Source: Drosophila miranda
Taxonomy: Eukaryota; Arthropoda; Insecta; Diptera; Drosophilidae
Length of the DNA stretch: 64,000 nucleotides
NCBI RefSeq assembly: GCF_003369915.1
Contig: NC_046674.1
Coordinates: forward strand, 29,763,657 to 29,827,656
Direction of reading: 5' to 3'
Part shown: piece after piece, positions 45,713 through 56,009 of the stretch
Numbering within the stretch: position 1 is the first letter of the stretch
Layout of the letters: each line of letters begins with the position of its first letter
The notes under the pieces: model-generated
Told to the model about the DNA's origin: nothing
Databases searched by the model: none
Seen by the model: the letters and a program-made list of their open reading frames with translations, nothing else
Position numbers and translations under genes: made by a program

Positions 45713-45724
45713 ATAAGTTGGTTT

Positions 45725-45868
45725 TTATACCCGATACTCAAAATGAGTATTGGGGTATATTAGATTTGTGGTAAAAGTGAATGTGTGTAACGTCCAGAAC
45801 GAATCGTTTCCGACCCATTAAAGTATATATATTCTTGATCAGCATCAATAGCTGAGTCGATTGAGCCA

Positions 45869-45899
<31 letters not shown>

Positions 45900-46857
45900 C
45901 CGTCCGTCCGTCTGTCCGTCTGTCCGTCTGTCCGTCCGTCCGTCTGTCCGTCTGTCCGTCCCCTTCAGCGCCTAGTGCTCAAAGACTATAAGAGCTAGAG
46001 CAACGATGTTTTGGATCCAGATTTCTGTGATATGTCACTGCTACAAAAATATTTCAAAACTTCGCCCCGCCCACTTCCGCCCCCACAAAGGACGAAAATC
46101 TGTGGCATCCAAAATTTTAACGATACGAAAAAACCAAAAACGCAGAATCGTAGAGAATGACTATATCTTTTAGACTACAGAATCTGAATTGGATCATATT
46201 ATTATTAGAGCCAGCATCAAGAAAACAATTTCATTTTTTCTCGCCCTGTCTCTCTCTAACACTCACGTAGCATAGCCGGCTTGGCTTAGAGTAAAACATT
46301 AGCGCCTAGATCTCAGAGACTATAAAAGCTAGTGCAACCAAATTTGGTATCCACACTCCTAATATATCGGACACACCCCCTTCCGCCCCCGCAATGGACG
46401 AAAATCTGGGAATATTCACAAATCTCAGAGACAATTTACGCTAGAGTAACCAAATTTGGTATCCGCACTCCTGTTAGATCTCACTATAAAACGTATATCT
46501 CAAAATTTCGCCTCACCCCCTTCCGCCCACACAAAGGACGAAAATCGGTTGCATCCACAATATTGAAGATACAAAAAAACTAAAAACGCAGAATCATAGA
46601 TAATGACTATATCTATCAGATTCCTGAATCTGGATCAGATCGGATCATTTTTATAGCCAATAGGAACAAATCAATTTGCAGTTGTTACGCAGCGCCCGAC
46701 GTCACGCTCAGACTGATTTTCTGTCTCTCTCGCACGCACTCTTTGTCGTGTCGTTTAATATTAGCGGCGTCTGCCGGAGGAGAGCCATACTGACTTAGTA
46801 TCGGGTATAACCGTAGAGTTGCGGTGTCCGCAGCAACTCACAACGTTCCCTCTCGTT
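45725..46857 (+). mobile_element. DINE-1 copy H, near full length with expanded microsatellite
   Basis: It starts TATACCCGATACTCAAAATG and ends AACGTTCCCTCTCGTTT. The GTCTGTCC-type microsatellite (about 45868-45962) is roughly twice as long as in copy B. It is otherwise closely similar to copies A and B. Confidence 0.85.
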
Positions 46858-47091
46858 TGGATGTGTGGACGAAGGACGGGAAGATGAGGATGGCACATTG
46901 GGGTAATTTTGATCCGAGAGCGTTATGGGAAGCCTAACATTCTTCTTAGCCTTAAACTCCTTCACAACCAAATGCTCTCGCCAAAATTGTGCAGAACAAA
47001 TGGTATTGAATTGAGTTGGGAAGACGCTTATCTTTAAAGAGGCTCCATGGCATAAGAGAAGATAAATTGCGCCACCTTTAAGTCGACTTAC

Positions 47092-47402
47092 CAGTGATGG
47101 CCTGGCCTGGTACCAGTGATGGCAATATCCGGTGGTCCAGGACGTCTGTTTCCTGGTGGGATCCGAATAGACGGGTAATGACTTTGCGAATTAAACGAAC
47201 ACGGACGCTATCGACGTTTCCGGTATGGACGATGCTCTTCGATGTTGTAAATTCGGCTACCGAACTTGTATCACCAGCAGCATTCATTGCCCTTGGAGTG
47301 GCAAACGATATCAGCTGCTGCACACTTCTCTCTGGTGAGGTGGAATCTACTGCCCTTATCAGTCTTCTTGATATTGCTGTGCTGTCCCGACCATCTAGGC
47401 AT
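47092..47402 (-). pseudogene. Possible gene fragment ending in a splice donor
   Basis: On the minus strand ATG 47402 opens 43 codons (MPRWSGQHSNIKKTDKGSRF, HLTREKCAAADIVCHSKGNE, then TGA). A second frame is open through the whole region (AMNAAGDTSSVAEFTTSKSI, NVDSVRVRLIRKVITRLFG, DVLDHRILPSLVPGQAIT) and ends exactly at CACTG|GTAAGT at 47092/47091. Both frames look protein-like, so the coding frame is unresolved: a frameshifted gene or an upstream ORF plus coding exon. The region where a next exon is expected ends at DINE-1 copy H (46857). No family recognised. Confidence 0.25.
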
Positions 47403-47562
47403 TATTTTCCTTTTCATCTACAACTCTGTCACTACTCTTAGCATGAATTTTTCCGAAGTCTCTGACACTTATGCTAAAACTACGCTAATTAATAATTTAA
47501 TTAAAAGAACTACAATCATAAATTGTTAGGCTATTGGCTTTTTCTATCCTAAATTTGGCTGT

Positions 47563-47573
47563 GAGTGTGACCA
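47563..47573. promoter_or_regulatory. Possible Motif 1 (YGGTCACACTR-type) core promoter element
   Basis: GAGTGTGACCA is the reverse of TGGTCACACTC, one base off the Drosophila Motif 1 consensus used by TATA-less constitutive promoters. It lies between two head-to-head coding candidates (47402 minus, 47775 plus). Confidence 0.35.
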
Positions 47574-47774
47574 TAGCGGCTATTTGAGCCAATAATCAGC
47601 CCCGCGGTCTTATTTTGCTGATGGTATAACAGTAAATACGAGAAGTAAAATGGTGAATACATTAAATACGTACGAATCGAAGGATTTTCCGTGACGTCCA
47701 ACTCTGCTAAGTAAATGAATTCTTGAAAAAAAACTTTAAACAGCAACACGTACTATTACGTCAAGCTAACTGAA

Positions 47775-48017
47775 ATGTCATCGGTATTTTTGAAAAAAGA
47801 CGTAGAAATCGGGCATAGCAATAAAGCTAATAACCTTAACGAAGCTGTAGCTTGTAGCAAAGGACTAGAGAACGATATTGCGGAGCGGTGTGTAGCCCTA
47901 ATGGTGGAATACAAATTACATACCAGCAATAAAGAACAAAGTCGGGATCTCGTAATATTAGTCAATGACTTTCGCCAAATCAATTGTAGCGTTTCCAACA
48001 TTCTGCACTCAAAATAG
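47775..48017 (+). CDS. Small 80-residue protein, family not recognised
   Basis: ATG 47775 opens MSSVFLKKDVEIGHSNKANN, LNEAVACSKGLENDIAERCV and ALMVEYKLHTSNKEQSRDLV, ending in NILHSK and TAG at 48015-48017. It has no signal peptide or membrane segment. Residues about 20-80 have a helical heptad-like pattern with mixed charges, as in small subunits of larger complexes. Composition is clearly protein-like and the opposite strand is not. The upstream 210 bp hold a Motif 1-like site and no TATA box, which fits a constitutively expressed gene. Confidence 0.5.
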   Translation: MSSVFLKKDVEIGHSNKANNLNEAVACSKGLENDIAERCVALMVEYKLHTSNKEQSRDLVILVNDFRQINCSVSNILHSK

Positions 48018-50986
48018 TCTCCTGAAGATCAAAAAGATATAAATGCTGAATGCTGCTGCTGACTTTTGTAAAAACTTTTCTGTATAATTGTAAGGGTAAA
48101 CAACAAGCCACAGAGTGAAGTGAGGATTGGCACCGCACCCAAATATGAGTTGCCGCGGGCTCCGAAACACGCCCAATCCGTTTACCCAAAACGATGTAAA
48201 ACAATATGGCCCTGGGGCGGTGTGGCGTCGTTGCAGAGTGGTGGCACGGTGCAAAGTTATCCTCTAAATAAATAACAAGGGGGCGAGACCCCCTTTTTAT
48301 CGAGCCAAGTTTGTTTAGTCCCTGCGATGAGGTGCGAGAAATCACAAAAATTGGATTTTGTGCTTTGCATTATGGGGACCGGGGCCCGGGGCCAGGGGAC
48401 CGGACCCGCTTCAGTCAAGCGGCGCCCGATGGGTTTAAATTTTCGGATTTCAGTTTGGCTTGGGTTCTTTCCGTTGCCTAATGCCTGGAATTTGAATTCT
48501 GTTTGGCATTGAATTGGATTAACTTAAAATTTGTGCAAGCTTTAAAGGATAATCCAGCGATAATGTGGTATGATGGTATGATGATACAATGTGGCATGGG
48601 TATGACTATGTTTCCATTGGCATACAAATTCCACCAGCCTTTCGTCAGTTCTAATTTTCAGAGTCACTCAATAGGTTTCTAAACAGCTCCTGCTCCTCGC
48701 AGGAACTCCTCTGACTGCTGCCCAGTGTTGGGTAATTTCACAATTTTCAAATTACACACCACAAAATCTCATTTAGCTGAGTAAAGTCAGTTGACTGGAC
48801 TAAACCCTGCTCTAAAGCTCTTCCCCCGGCCCGGGCTCGAATACACACACAAATTACTAAATGAGTTGCACCAGAGGTCTTCTCGGAGGAGCTGCCTCGT
48901 AGAATGTGTGTGCGTGGGAGGGGGGCGAGTGCAGCATCATTGTAATGTGCTTGGCTCACGCTCGCTTGCCCCGGCCAAGGGGCGTGAAAACAACGCACAG
49001 CGCTTTCCAGGCCAGGCCAGGCCAGGCCGGTCCCTGCTCCCTGGCTCGAAGCGAGTGGCAACAGTCCAAACAGGTATTATCACACATGTGGAGGAGTCCC
49101 CGGACACGTTGTGCGACATGCGACGTATGGGCTAAGGACATAAGCGTGACTAAACCTCAAAAGCACTGACTTCCGTTGCACTGGGGAGGATGGGTGCGGG
49201 ATAGAGCTGGGCTACTGGAGGGACTGCTCGCCGTATCCTGTTTGGATCCTTTAAATACCAGTTGGTGTTGCAACAATCAGTGACCCGCACTCTGTCTCAC
49301 CGAACCACATACCTACACACAGACACACCCATATGCCTCACCAATACTAATGGCAGCTGGGACACACAAACCCAAAGAGAGAGAGTAGTAAAGAATACGT
49401 CCAAGACCCTTGTAATACACTTCCAAAAGGTCAGATAGAGTTCTACAGCAAGTTTAAGGTGAAGAAAGGATTGGGAATCCTATTAAATGATGTCTTAGTG
49501 ATGTCTAAATGTCTTTTTAAATATATCTTCAGATATCTACACTTCTTTATCTTTTTTTTTTCTCTTTGCCTAGATTTGACTCCGGCAACGCTTACGACTA
49601 AACAACTTTTCTTAAAGAATACCACGGATCTAATAGCACTCATCGAATGGCATTAATTCGCTGTAAAACGTTCCCATAAGCAAGCAGACGTCAATCGATA
49701 CGAATGAGACAACCACAGACCATTCTCCACGAGTGATTCTATTTAGTATTTTTACCAAGAATTGCTAAAACATTATCGATATGTGTTTTTACCGTTGAAT
49801 CAGTGAGAGCATTCCAATCTTCGGCATCTCTAGGAGGAGCTGTACTGCGATTCCCGTATACAAACCAAGCTTTACCATATGATGGACCATACATACATAT
49901 GTATATATGACCGGTGATGAAGATAAATAGGAATAAGCTTGGGGTAGGGGTTGGAGTTGGGAAAGACAGAATTGCATAGGGTCCGTGACGGGGGCGGCGG
50001 CGGCTTTGTGGCGACTGAACGACTGCCAGCCTGAAGGTGACACTATATCAAACTTAGGACGCGATTGGGGTCGGCACACCATCTTAGGCGACGTATCCTT
50101 GTTGATATAACCGCAAGCTCAAGCCTCTCATTGGCAACCATCACACCTCAATAGTCCACAGCCTACCCCGAGGAGGAGGTGGCAGCACCTAAGCCTCCGA
50201 GTTGCATTTCAATTAGCTCGTTTAACCACCCCATAGAGGCAGATGGCGATGGCGATTCTGTCCTGCAGGCGCTCAAATAGGATTGGATAGGATTTGACAT
50301 CTTCACATCGCTCACCTGGAGGTGCTGTCAGAGCTGATTAAAAGTCTGGCCTCGGGATTGGCTTACTGTTCGCAAAAGTTGAATTTGGACTTCTTTTTGA
50401 ATCGGTTGGAAGCAGAATGATCAGTGTATTTCGAGTTCCTAGAGTATTTTAAGGAGGTTTGATCAGATCAATGCTTTAACTACATCCAGTACTGCCATGA
50501 ATCTCTTCAGAGTATTCAGGAATACATTAAAATTCATTTGATTATCTTTTTATACAAGAGTAGACATATACACCTAACTCATTATTTTATTATAGTTAGG
50601 TTAGTCAGTCATTGAGTCAGCGCTGCGCTAACTAGTTATTGTACTAGGATTGTGTATTGCTGTGGCAAATATCTAAAGCTCATCATGATTGTTTCGTAAT
50701 TGGAATGCGACAATGGGAAGCAAACAGGAGAAGGGATGCTCGACTGCTCTCTGCTTGAGGCTTGAAGCTGGAGATGGAAATGGAGTAGAAGGCATTCAAC
50801 AGAATGCAGGACAATAACAGCAGCAGTGCCGTCACCACCACCACCACAACCACCAACAACGAATGACGATGAGATGATGAGAATGAGGAGAAGCTGTGTG
50901 GATGCCAACTCAACCAACAATTTGCTTCAATTATAAAAAGCGTCGCGACAAAGTGGCGCCAACAAACGACGGGCGGGCGAGTAGGA

Positions 50987-51025
50987 GGATGGATGGGTGG
51001 ATGGGTGGATGGATGGATGGATGGA
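50987..51025. repeat. (GGATGG/GGGTGGAT)n minisatellite
   Basis: About nine 4-bp GGAT/GGGT units. Confidence 0.8.
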
Positions 51026-51571
51026 AGAGAGTGCATCCAGGCGTGGGGACGATGCTGCTGATGCTGATGAAATGGGTAAACACTGGAGGAGGATGGACCA
51101 GAAGGATGGGTCCGGCCCTGGGGTTGGCCTGGTAATCAGCATGGCGACGCAGTCGCTCTCTTTTTAGCTACCGCTCGCCAAGGAGTCAACGACTGAATGA
51201 CGCAGCTGGCCTCGACCAGGATGAGAATTGGAACTGGGACAGGGATACGGATAGGGACATAGAGTGGGGCTGAGAGTGGGAGTGGAACTCCGACTGGCGT
51301 CAGCAGAGCATTCCCTTTGTCTGCCGCCTGACGAGGACGCTCGTATTGCGGCCATCCCTCCGTCCTCCGACTCCTGTTCCCATTATAATTGTGTTTTGTG
51401 CAATTATCAGGAAAAGGATCATACTTCGATATGTAGCAACCTCCAGGAGGACCACTCTTATCTGACCTGACCTGACTGTCTGGGGCGCTGGAATGATTCA
51501 TAAATATCACTAATCAACGCTGGAATTCTCCAGATAACTCCTCCTTGCACAGAGCTCCCTTCCGATTGAGA

Positions 51572-51595
51572 TTTTTTTTTTTTTTTTTTTTTTTT
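51572..51595. repeat. Poly-T tract
   Basis: 24 consecutive T. No retroelement sequence is recognisable beside it. Confidence 0.7.
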
Positions 51596-52221
51596 GGCTG
51601 CGGCTACAGAATGGCAGAATGGGAATGGGTCAGTGCCATTTGTCATTGCAGCTTTCTGCTTGAACGGGGCCATGGGCATGGACAGAAGGAGTCTGGACAT
51701 AAACACTGGCACTGGGCGGCCCAGAACCGAGTTTAAATGTTAATAGTTCACAATTCTGCTGATCCTTCTTTCTATGGCTGTGACTGGCTCTGACTGACTC
51801 TGACTGTAAGGGTGCGTGACTACGGAATGCTGAGCTCAGTGGCAAGGCCTCGCACACGTAGGGAAGATTAGTCGTAGCTGGGGGACCGGACCCTGCAAGT
51901 GTAAAACTGCTGATGGTATGCCATGGCTAGTTGTGGGTATTGCAGCCTTGTGTATGGAAAGGAAGCTGTAACAGAGACATGGTGGAGCATTTCAAGGCAC
52001 GGTGGCAGAGTGGCAAAGAATGTTGGAGCAGGAGAGGACCAGAGAAAACGAATCCTCCCAGCATGGCAATGGCAAAGAAATTAAGGTGTAGAAGACAGGC
52101 AAATATTTTCCGAGGTTCCAGATTTCCAACCGAGCAGAATAGCATATCAAGCAGGCTCCACCAACTCCATTGAGAGTCAACATTGGCCAACCCAAGATAG
52201 TTCGAACAGCAAAACAATCAG

Positions 52222-52386
52222 ATGAGAGGAAAAGGTCAGAAAATAATACAGACAATGAACACCAGAGAGGATATTGCCAGATGTATTGTAAACGCATCCA
52301 AAACCGCCGCTTATTCATGCCACAAGTCAATGATATTCATTGGATCCAAAGATGTTGCTTACCTGATTTTTATTGCTACATCATGA
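52222..52386 (+). CDS. Candidate 54-residue ORF
   Basis: ATG 52222 opens MRGKGQKIIQTMNTREDIAR, then CIVNASKTAAYSCHKSMIFI and GSKDVAYLIFIATS, stop at 52384-52386. A longer overlapping frame (52170-52418) is also open, so the coding frame is undecided. Protein-like composition, no promoter or family seen. It lies 67 bp outside the left inverted repeat at 52453. Confidence 0.2.
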   Translation: MRGKGQKIIQTMNTREDIARCIVNASKTAAYSCHKSMIFIGSKDVAYLIFIATS

Positions 52387-52452
52387 TGCATAATTCGGAG
52401 TATCTTTTGGGTATCTAATAACACTGTGCGACATAATGAAAGTTTTTTATTT

Positions 52453-52483
52453 GGTACTATGTATCTTAGGGTTGCGCTTAATT
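52453..52483 (+). repeat. Left half of an imperfect 31-bp inverted repeat
   Basis: It contains TTAGGGTTGCGCTTA and pairs with 55977-56007. About 25 of 31 positions match; the core 15 bases differ at one. Confidence 0.6.
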
Positions 52484-52779
52484 ATAAAAGTGTAATTTTC
52501 AAAGCATTTTCATTGCGAAAGCATTTAGGGTAACTATTAACTGTTAACCATTTCTTATTGGCTTAAATAATAACAAATCGAGCTAAAGTTTTGGGGCTAT
52601 ATATTAATATCCTAAAGCAATCCGATCAGATCAAAAGCTTTGTAAAGCTGCCACAGGAACCATTGGCCAAATGGCAATGGCATGGTTGCTGGTTGGTTGC
52701 TCCAGGTTGCTCGTCTGCCCCAGGACCGAGATCTCTTTTAGGAGTGGCTCCACCATCTCGATCTCGCTTGGGACTTCAA

Positions 52780-55700
52780 CTTAGAGCAGTGGTCCCTCGG
52801 AAAGCAATATTTGTTTCTCGTCTCATTCCTGAATCTACAACGGAGGATGTTAAACAACATCTTTCCTATAAACTTAACGCTTCGCCTGATGATATAGTTG
52901 TGACTAAATTTACATTTAAAATTCTTCTCCCTGATTCTTTACTATCCAATTCTCTCGAACCGTCAATATGGCCTGAGCATAAATGAGTTCATGCATGAGT
53001 TCCTTCACAAAGATTCGAAGTCGAGTCCCAGAATTACCGAACCTGCTGCTCCAAAAAACTGATGTACCATTTTTCTATTCACTATCAGAACGTTCGCAAA
53101 TTGCGTCAAATTCATACAAATAGTGCGTCTTTTGATTTCGATGCCATCGCTTTTACCGAAACCTGGCTTAACTCTTCTATCAATGATCATGAAGTTTTCA
53201 TTGATAGTAACACTATTTATAGAATGGACCACCCATCTTTTGCGGATGGGGTCCTGATTGCAGTCAAATCTGTTTTCTCATCTGAGTTATTCCCATTCAA
53301 TAACATCCATGGAATTCAATTTGTTGCAGTCAAAGTTCGTGTTGGCTCGGCATTTTTCTATTTAACCTGCTCCTACATTCCTCCCAGGTCTGATGCTGAG
53401 ATTTACTTATATCACCTCTCAGCAATTAATACTGTCGTATGAATGTGCAATGATCGAATTATTGTCATGGAGGACTTTAACCTCCCATTTCTCTCTTGGC
53501 TGCCTTGCGATGACGCTAACCTGTTGTTTCCCAATTGCCACAATGACTTTATCAATGGGCTAACGGATATTTCCCTTGTCCAAATTAATGCCGTCAAAAA
53601 CAGGGGACAGACTTCTTGACCTCATGTTTGTTAACGATGCTTCTCTTGCTACGGTATCTAGAGCAAGCCCAATATCATTCCCTGAAGATCCTTACCATCC
53701 AACTTTGTCGATATGCCTTGAGTGTACCCGATCTGGTGGTGCTGACAGTTCTATGGCTCCTTGCCACATAAAGTGTTTTCGCAAAACAAACTTTATCGAT
53801 TTAGATCTACATCTCTCGCGTGTTGATTGGTCGTTTCTTTATTCATTACCGAACATAGATGCAACTGTTAACTCGTTTTATAGTTCTATTTACTCCGCCC
53901 TTAATACGTTTGTTCCAGATATCACTGTACCCGTATCGTCCAAGCCTCCCTGGTTCTCCAAGTATTTGTCATACTTAAAAAACATTAAGTACCGGCTCTA
54001 TAAAAAGTACCAGAAGTCGGGCTCCACGTCGGCCTTAGCTCTATACTCCTCCGCTCGCTCTCTGTTCCTTGCCGTTAATAGTCAGTGTTATAATCATTAC
54101 CTTTCACAATGTAGTAGTAACTTTCGTAGTGATCCTAAATAATTATATTCGTTCGTTAACTCTAAGCGTAAGTCAAACGCTTTTCCTTCGTCCTTCATTA
54201 CCAGAACTAAACAGAAGCTTCAGCTGTTGGTATTGCAAATTTAGTCGCTACCTTTTTCCAAACAACGTACACGTCTCATATTTTACAACGCATCCAATCC
54301 GTATCCGTACCAGCTACCTCAACCTAACAGCATTTTTCTGCCATTTCTCGAGGAAAGCGTTGTTCTGGAAGGTTTGTCATCTATGGACATATCGTTTTTG
54401 CGGGTCCAGATAAGGTACCAAGTTGCATCTTAAAACACTGTGCCCAGTCCCTTTGCAAACCCTTGACCTTTCTCTTCAATCTCTCTTTGGAACAGTCTTG
54501 TCTCCTAGTAATTTGGAATGAGTCCTACATAATTCCGCTTCACAAAAAAGGTTCAAGATCAAATATTGAAAACTATCGTGGTATTGCAAAGCTTTCCGCC
54601 ATCCCAAAGCTTTTTGAGTTCCTGGTCACCCGGCAACTGCAACATCTTTGTTGCAGCTTGATATCTCCGTCGCAACACGGTTTTTTCAGACATCGTTCAA
54701 CATCGACTAACCTTCTTGAGTTTTCTAACCTAATCCACCGTGGTTTTCAAATTGGTTTGCAGACAGATGTAGTTTTTACGGACTTCAGCAAGGCATTCGA
54801 TTCCGTGAACCATGCTCTGCTTATTCACAAGCTCTCTTTATTAGGGTTCCCAACGAATCTTCTAGATTGGATTTCGTCCTATCTCTCTAACCGTACTCAA
54901 CGTGTTTTGTTTTCTAACGTGTTGTCAAATACTGTTAATGTTACTTCAGGTGTGCCACAGGGAAGTCATCTGGGCCCGCTTCTGTTTATTTTATTTGTGA
55001 ACGACCTTCCTCAAGTTATAACATACTCTACTACACTAATGTATGCTGATGATGTCAAAATCTGTCTTTCTTACTCTGATTGGTATTTGCACACACGCCT
55101 TCAACTTGATCTAAGTGAACTACTATTGTGGTGTTCAACTAACCTTCTTTTTCTGAACCTTTCCAAAAGCAAACTTATGACATTTTACCGTCGCGCTCCA
55201 CATTTTGTCTCATATGTTCTAGGAAATCATGTCCTCGAGCGAACTTCGAGCTCAAATGACCTCGGAGTCCTTTTTGATCATAAGATGTGTTTTAACAGCC
55301 ATATAGCTGCAACTGTAAATAAAGCTAAGGGTGTTTTAGTGTATATCTCGTTAGTACGTCCTATATTGGAGTATTGTTCTTTTGTGTGGAGCCCGCAGTA
55401 TAAAGAGCAGCAGGTTGTTATTGAATCCGTGCAAAAGCAATTTTTAATTTTTGCCCTTCGTAACTTTAACTGGGACTCGGGCAGAATCTTGCCCCCCTAC
55501 CGGTCTAGGCTAAATCTTATTGACCTGCCGTCGTTGCACCATCGCAGAATATGCAATGGCGTAATGTTCGGGCACAAGCTCCTTCTCGGGATTGTTGACT
55601 CCCAAACTCTCTTGGGTCAGATTGACTTGGCCGTCCCATCTAGACCTACCCGTACTTTTAGGCCTATCCGTTTACCCATATGTAGGTCTAATTATGCAAA

Positions 55701-55915
55701 CCATGAACCTTTTAGGGTTTTATGCCATAATTATAACTCCCTCTGTCATACCCTATCCCCTGAACTGTCTCTTAAACTAATTGCATGCAATATTTATAAT
55801 CACTTAAATTTAGCTAACTTTTAACTTCTCTTTTTTCCGCCTTTTGTAATTAAGTACCATTAATAACAGATAATTTGTTAATTTAATTTAATTTTGTAAA
55901 TAAAAAAATATCGTA
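52780..55915 (+). mobile_element. Degenerate non-LTR retrotransposon (CR1/jockey-like LINE)
   Basis: End of ORF1 at about 52786-52986 (KAIFVSRLIPESTTEDVKQH ... WPEHK, a domain common before ORF2 in this group). ORF2 follows: an APE-type endonuclease (53062 onward; HYQNVRKLR, AFTETWLN, and MEDFNLP where GDFNLP is expected), a middle region (53576-54142) and a reverse transcriptase (54463-55824). The frame is interrupted by a stop at about 53440 and frameshifts near 53590 and between 54130 and 54460, so it cannot make an intact ORF2. The 3' end is AT-rich (TTTTGTAAATAAAAAAATATCG) without a long poly(A). The true 5' end was not located. The element lies between the inverted repeats at 52453 and 55977. 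Confidence 0.85.
54463..55824 (+). pseudogene. Reverse transcriptase part of the LINE ORF2
   Basis: 453 open codons. Visible motifs in order: IIPLHKKGS...NYRGIAKLS, SQHGFFRHRSTSTNLLEF, VVFTDFSKAFDSVNH, VTSGVPQGSHLGPLLFILFV, the catalytic LMYADDVKIC (about 55035-55065) and a C-terminal connection/thumb region ending IACNIYNHLNLANF. The catalytic Asp pair is kept, so this portion decayed little, although upstream ORF2 is broken. Motif style fits the CR1/jockey superfamily rather than R2, RTE or I. Confidence 0.85.
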
Positions 55916-55976
55916 TGTACTATTCAACTTTGACCTCAAGTTTTATACAATTTTTTAGACATTTTTTCGCCCATAC

Positions 55977-56007
55977 AAATAAGCGCAGCCCTAATGTACA
56001 TAATGCC
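55977..56007 (-). repeat. Right half of the imperfect 31-bp inverted repeat
   Basis: It contains TAAGCGCAGCCCTAA, the near reverse complement of the core of 52453-52483. Confidence 0.6.
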
Positions 56008-56009
56008 TA

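Larger units (their letters stand above)
48018..52221. other. Long non-coding stretch
   Basis: No gene supported. AGGCCAGGCCAGGCCAGGCC-type run at 49008-49027, (GGATGG)n at 50987-51025, poly-T at 51572-51595. Several frames above 100 codons are low-complexity shadows. Confidence 0.45.

Noticed and set aside
45868..45962. GTCTGTCC array as a CRISPR-like or satellite array
   Set aside because: It is the internal microsatellite of a DINE-1 element, present also in copies A and B.
51136..51510. 124-codon minus-strand frame with Pro/Ile/Val repeats
   Set aside because: Derived from GGGATACGGATAGGG-type low-complexity sequence.
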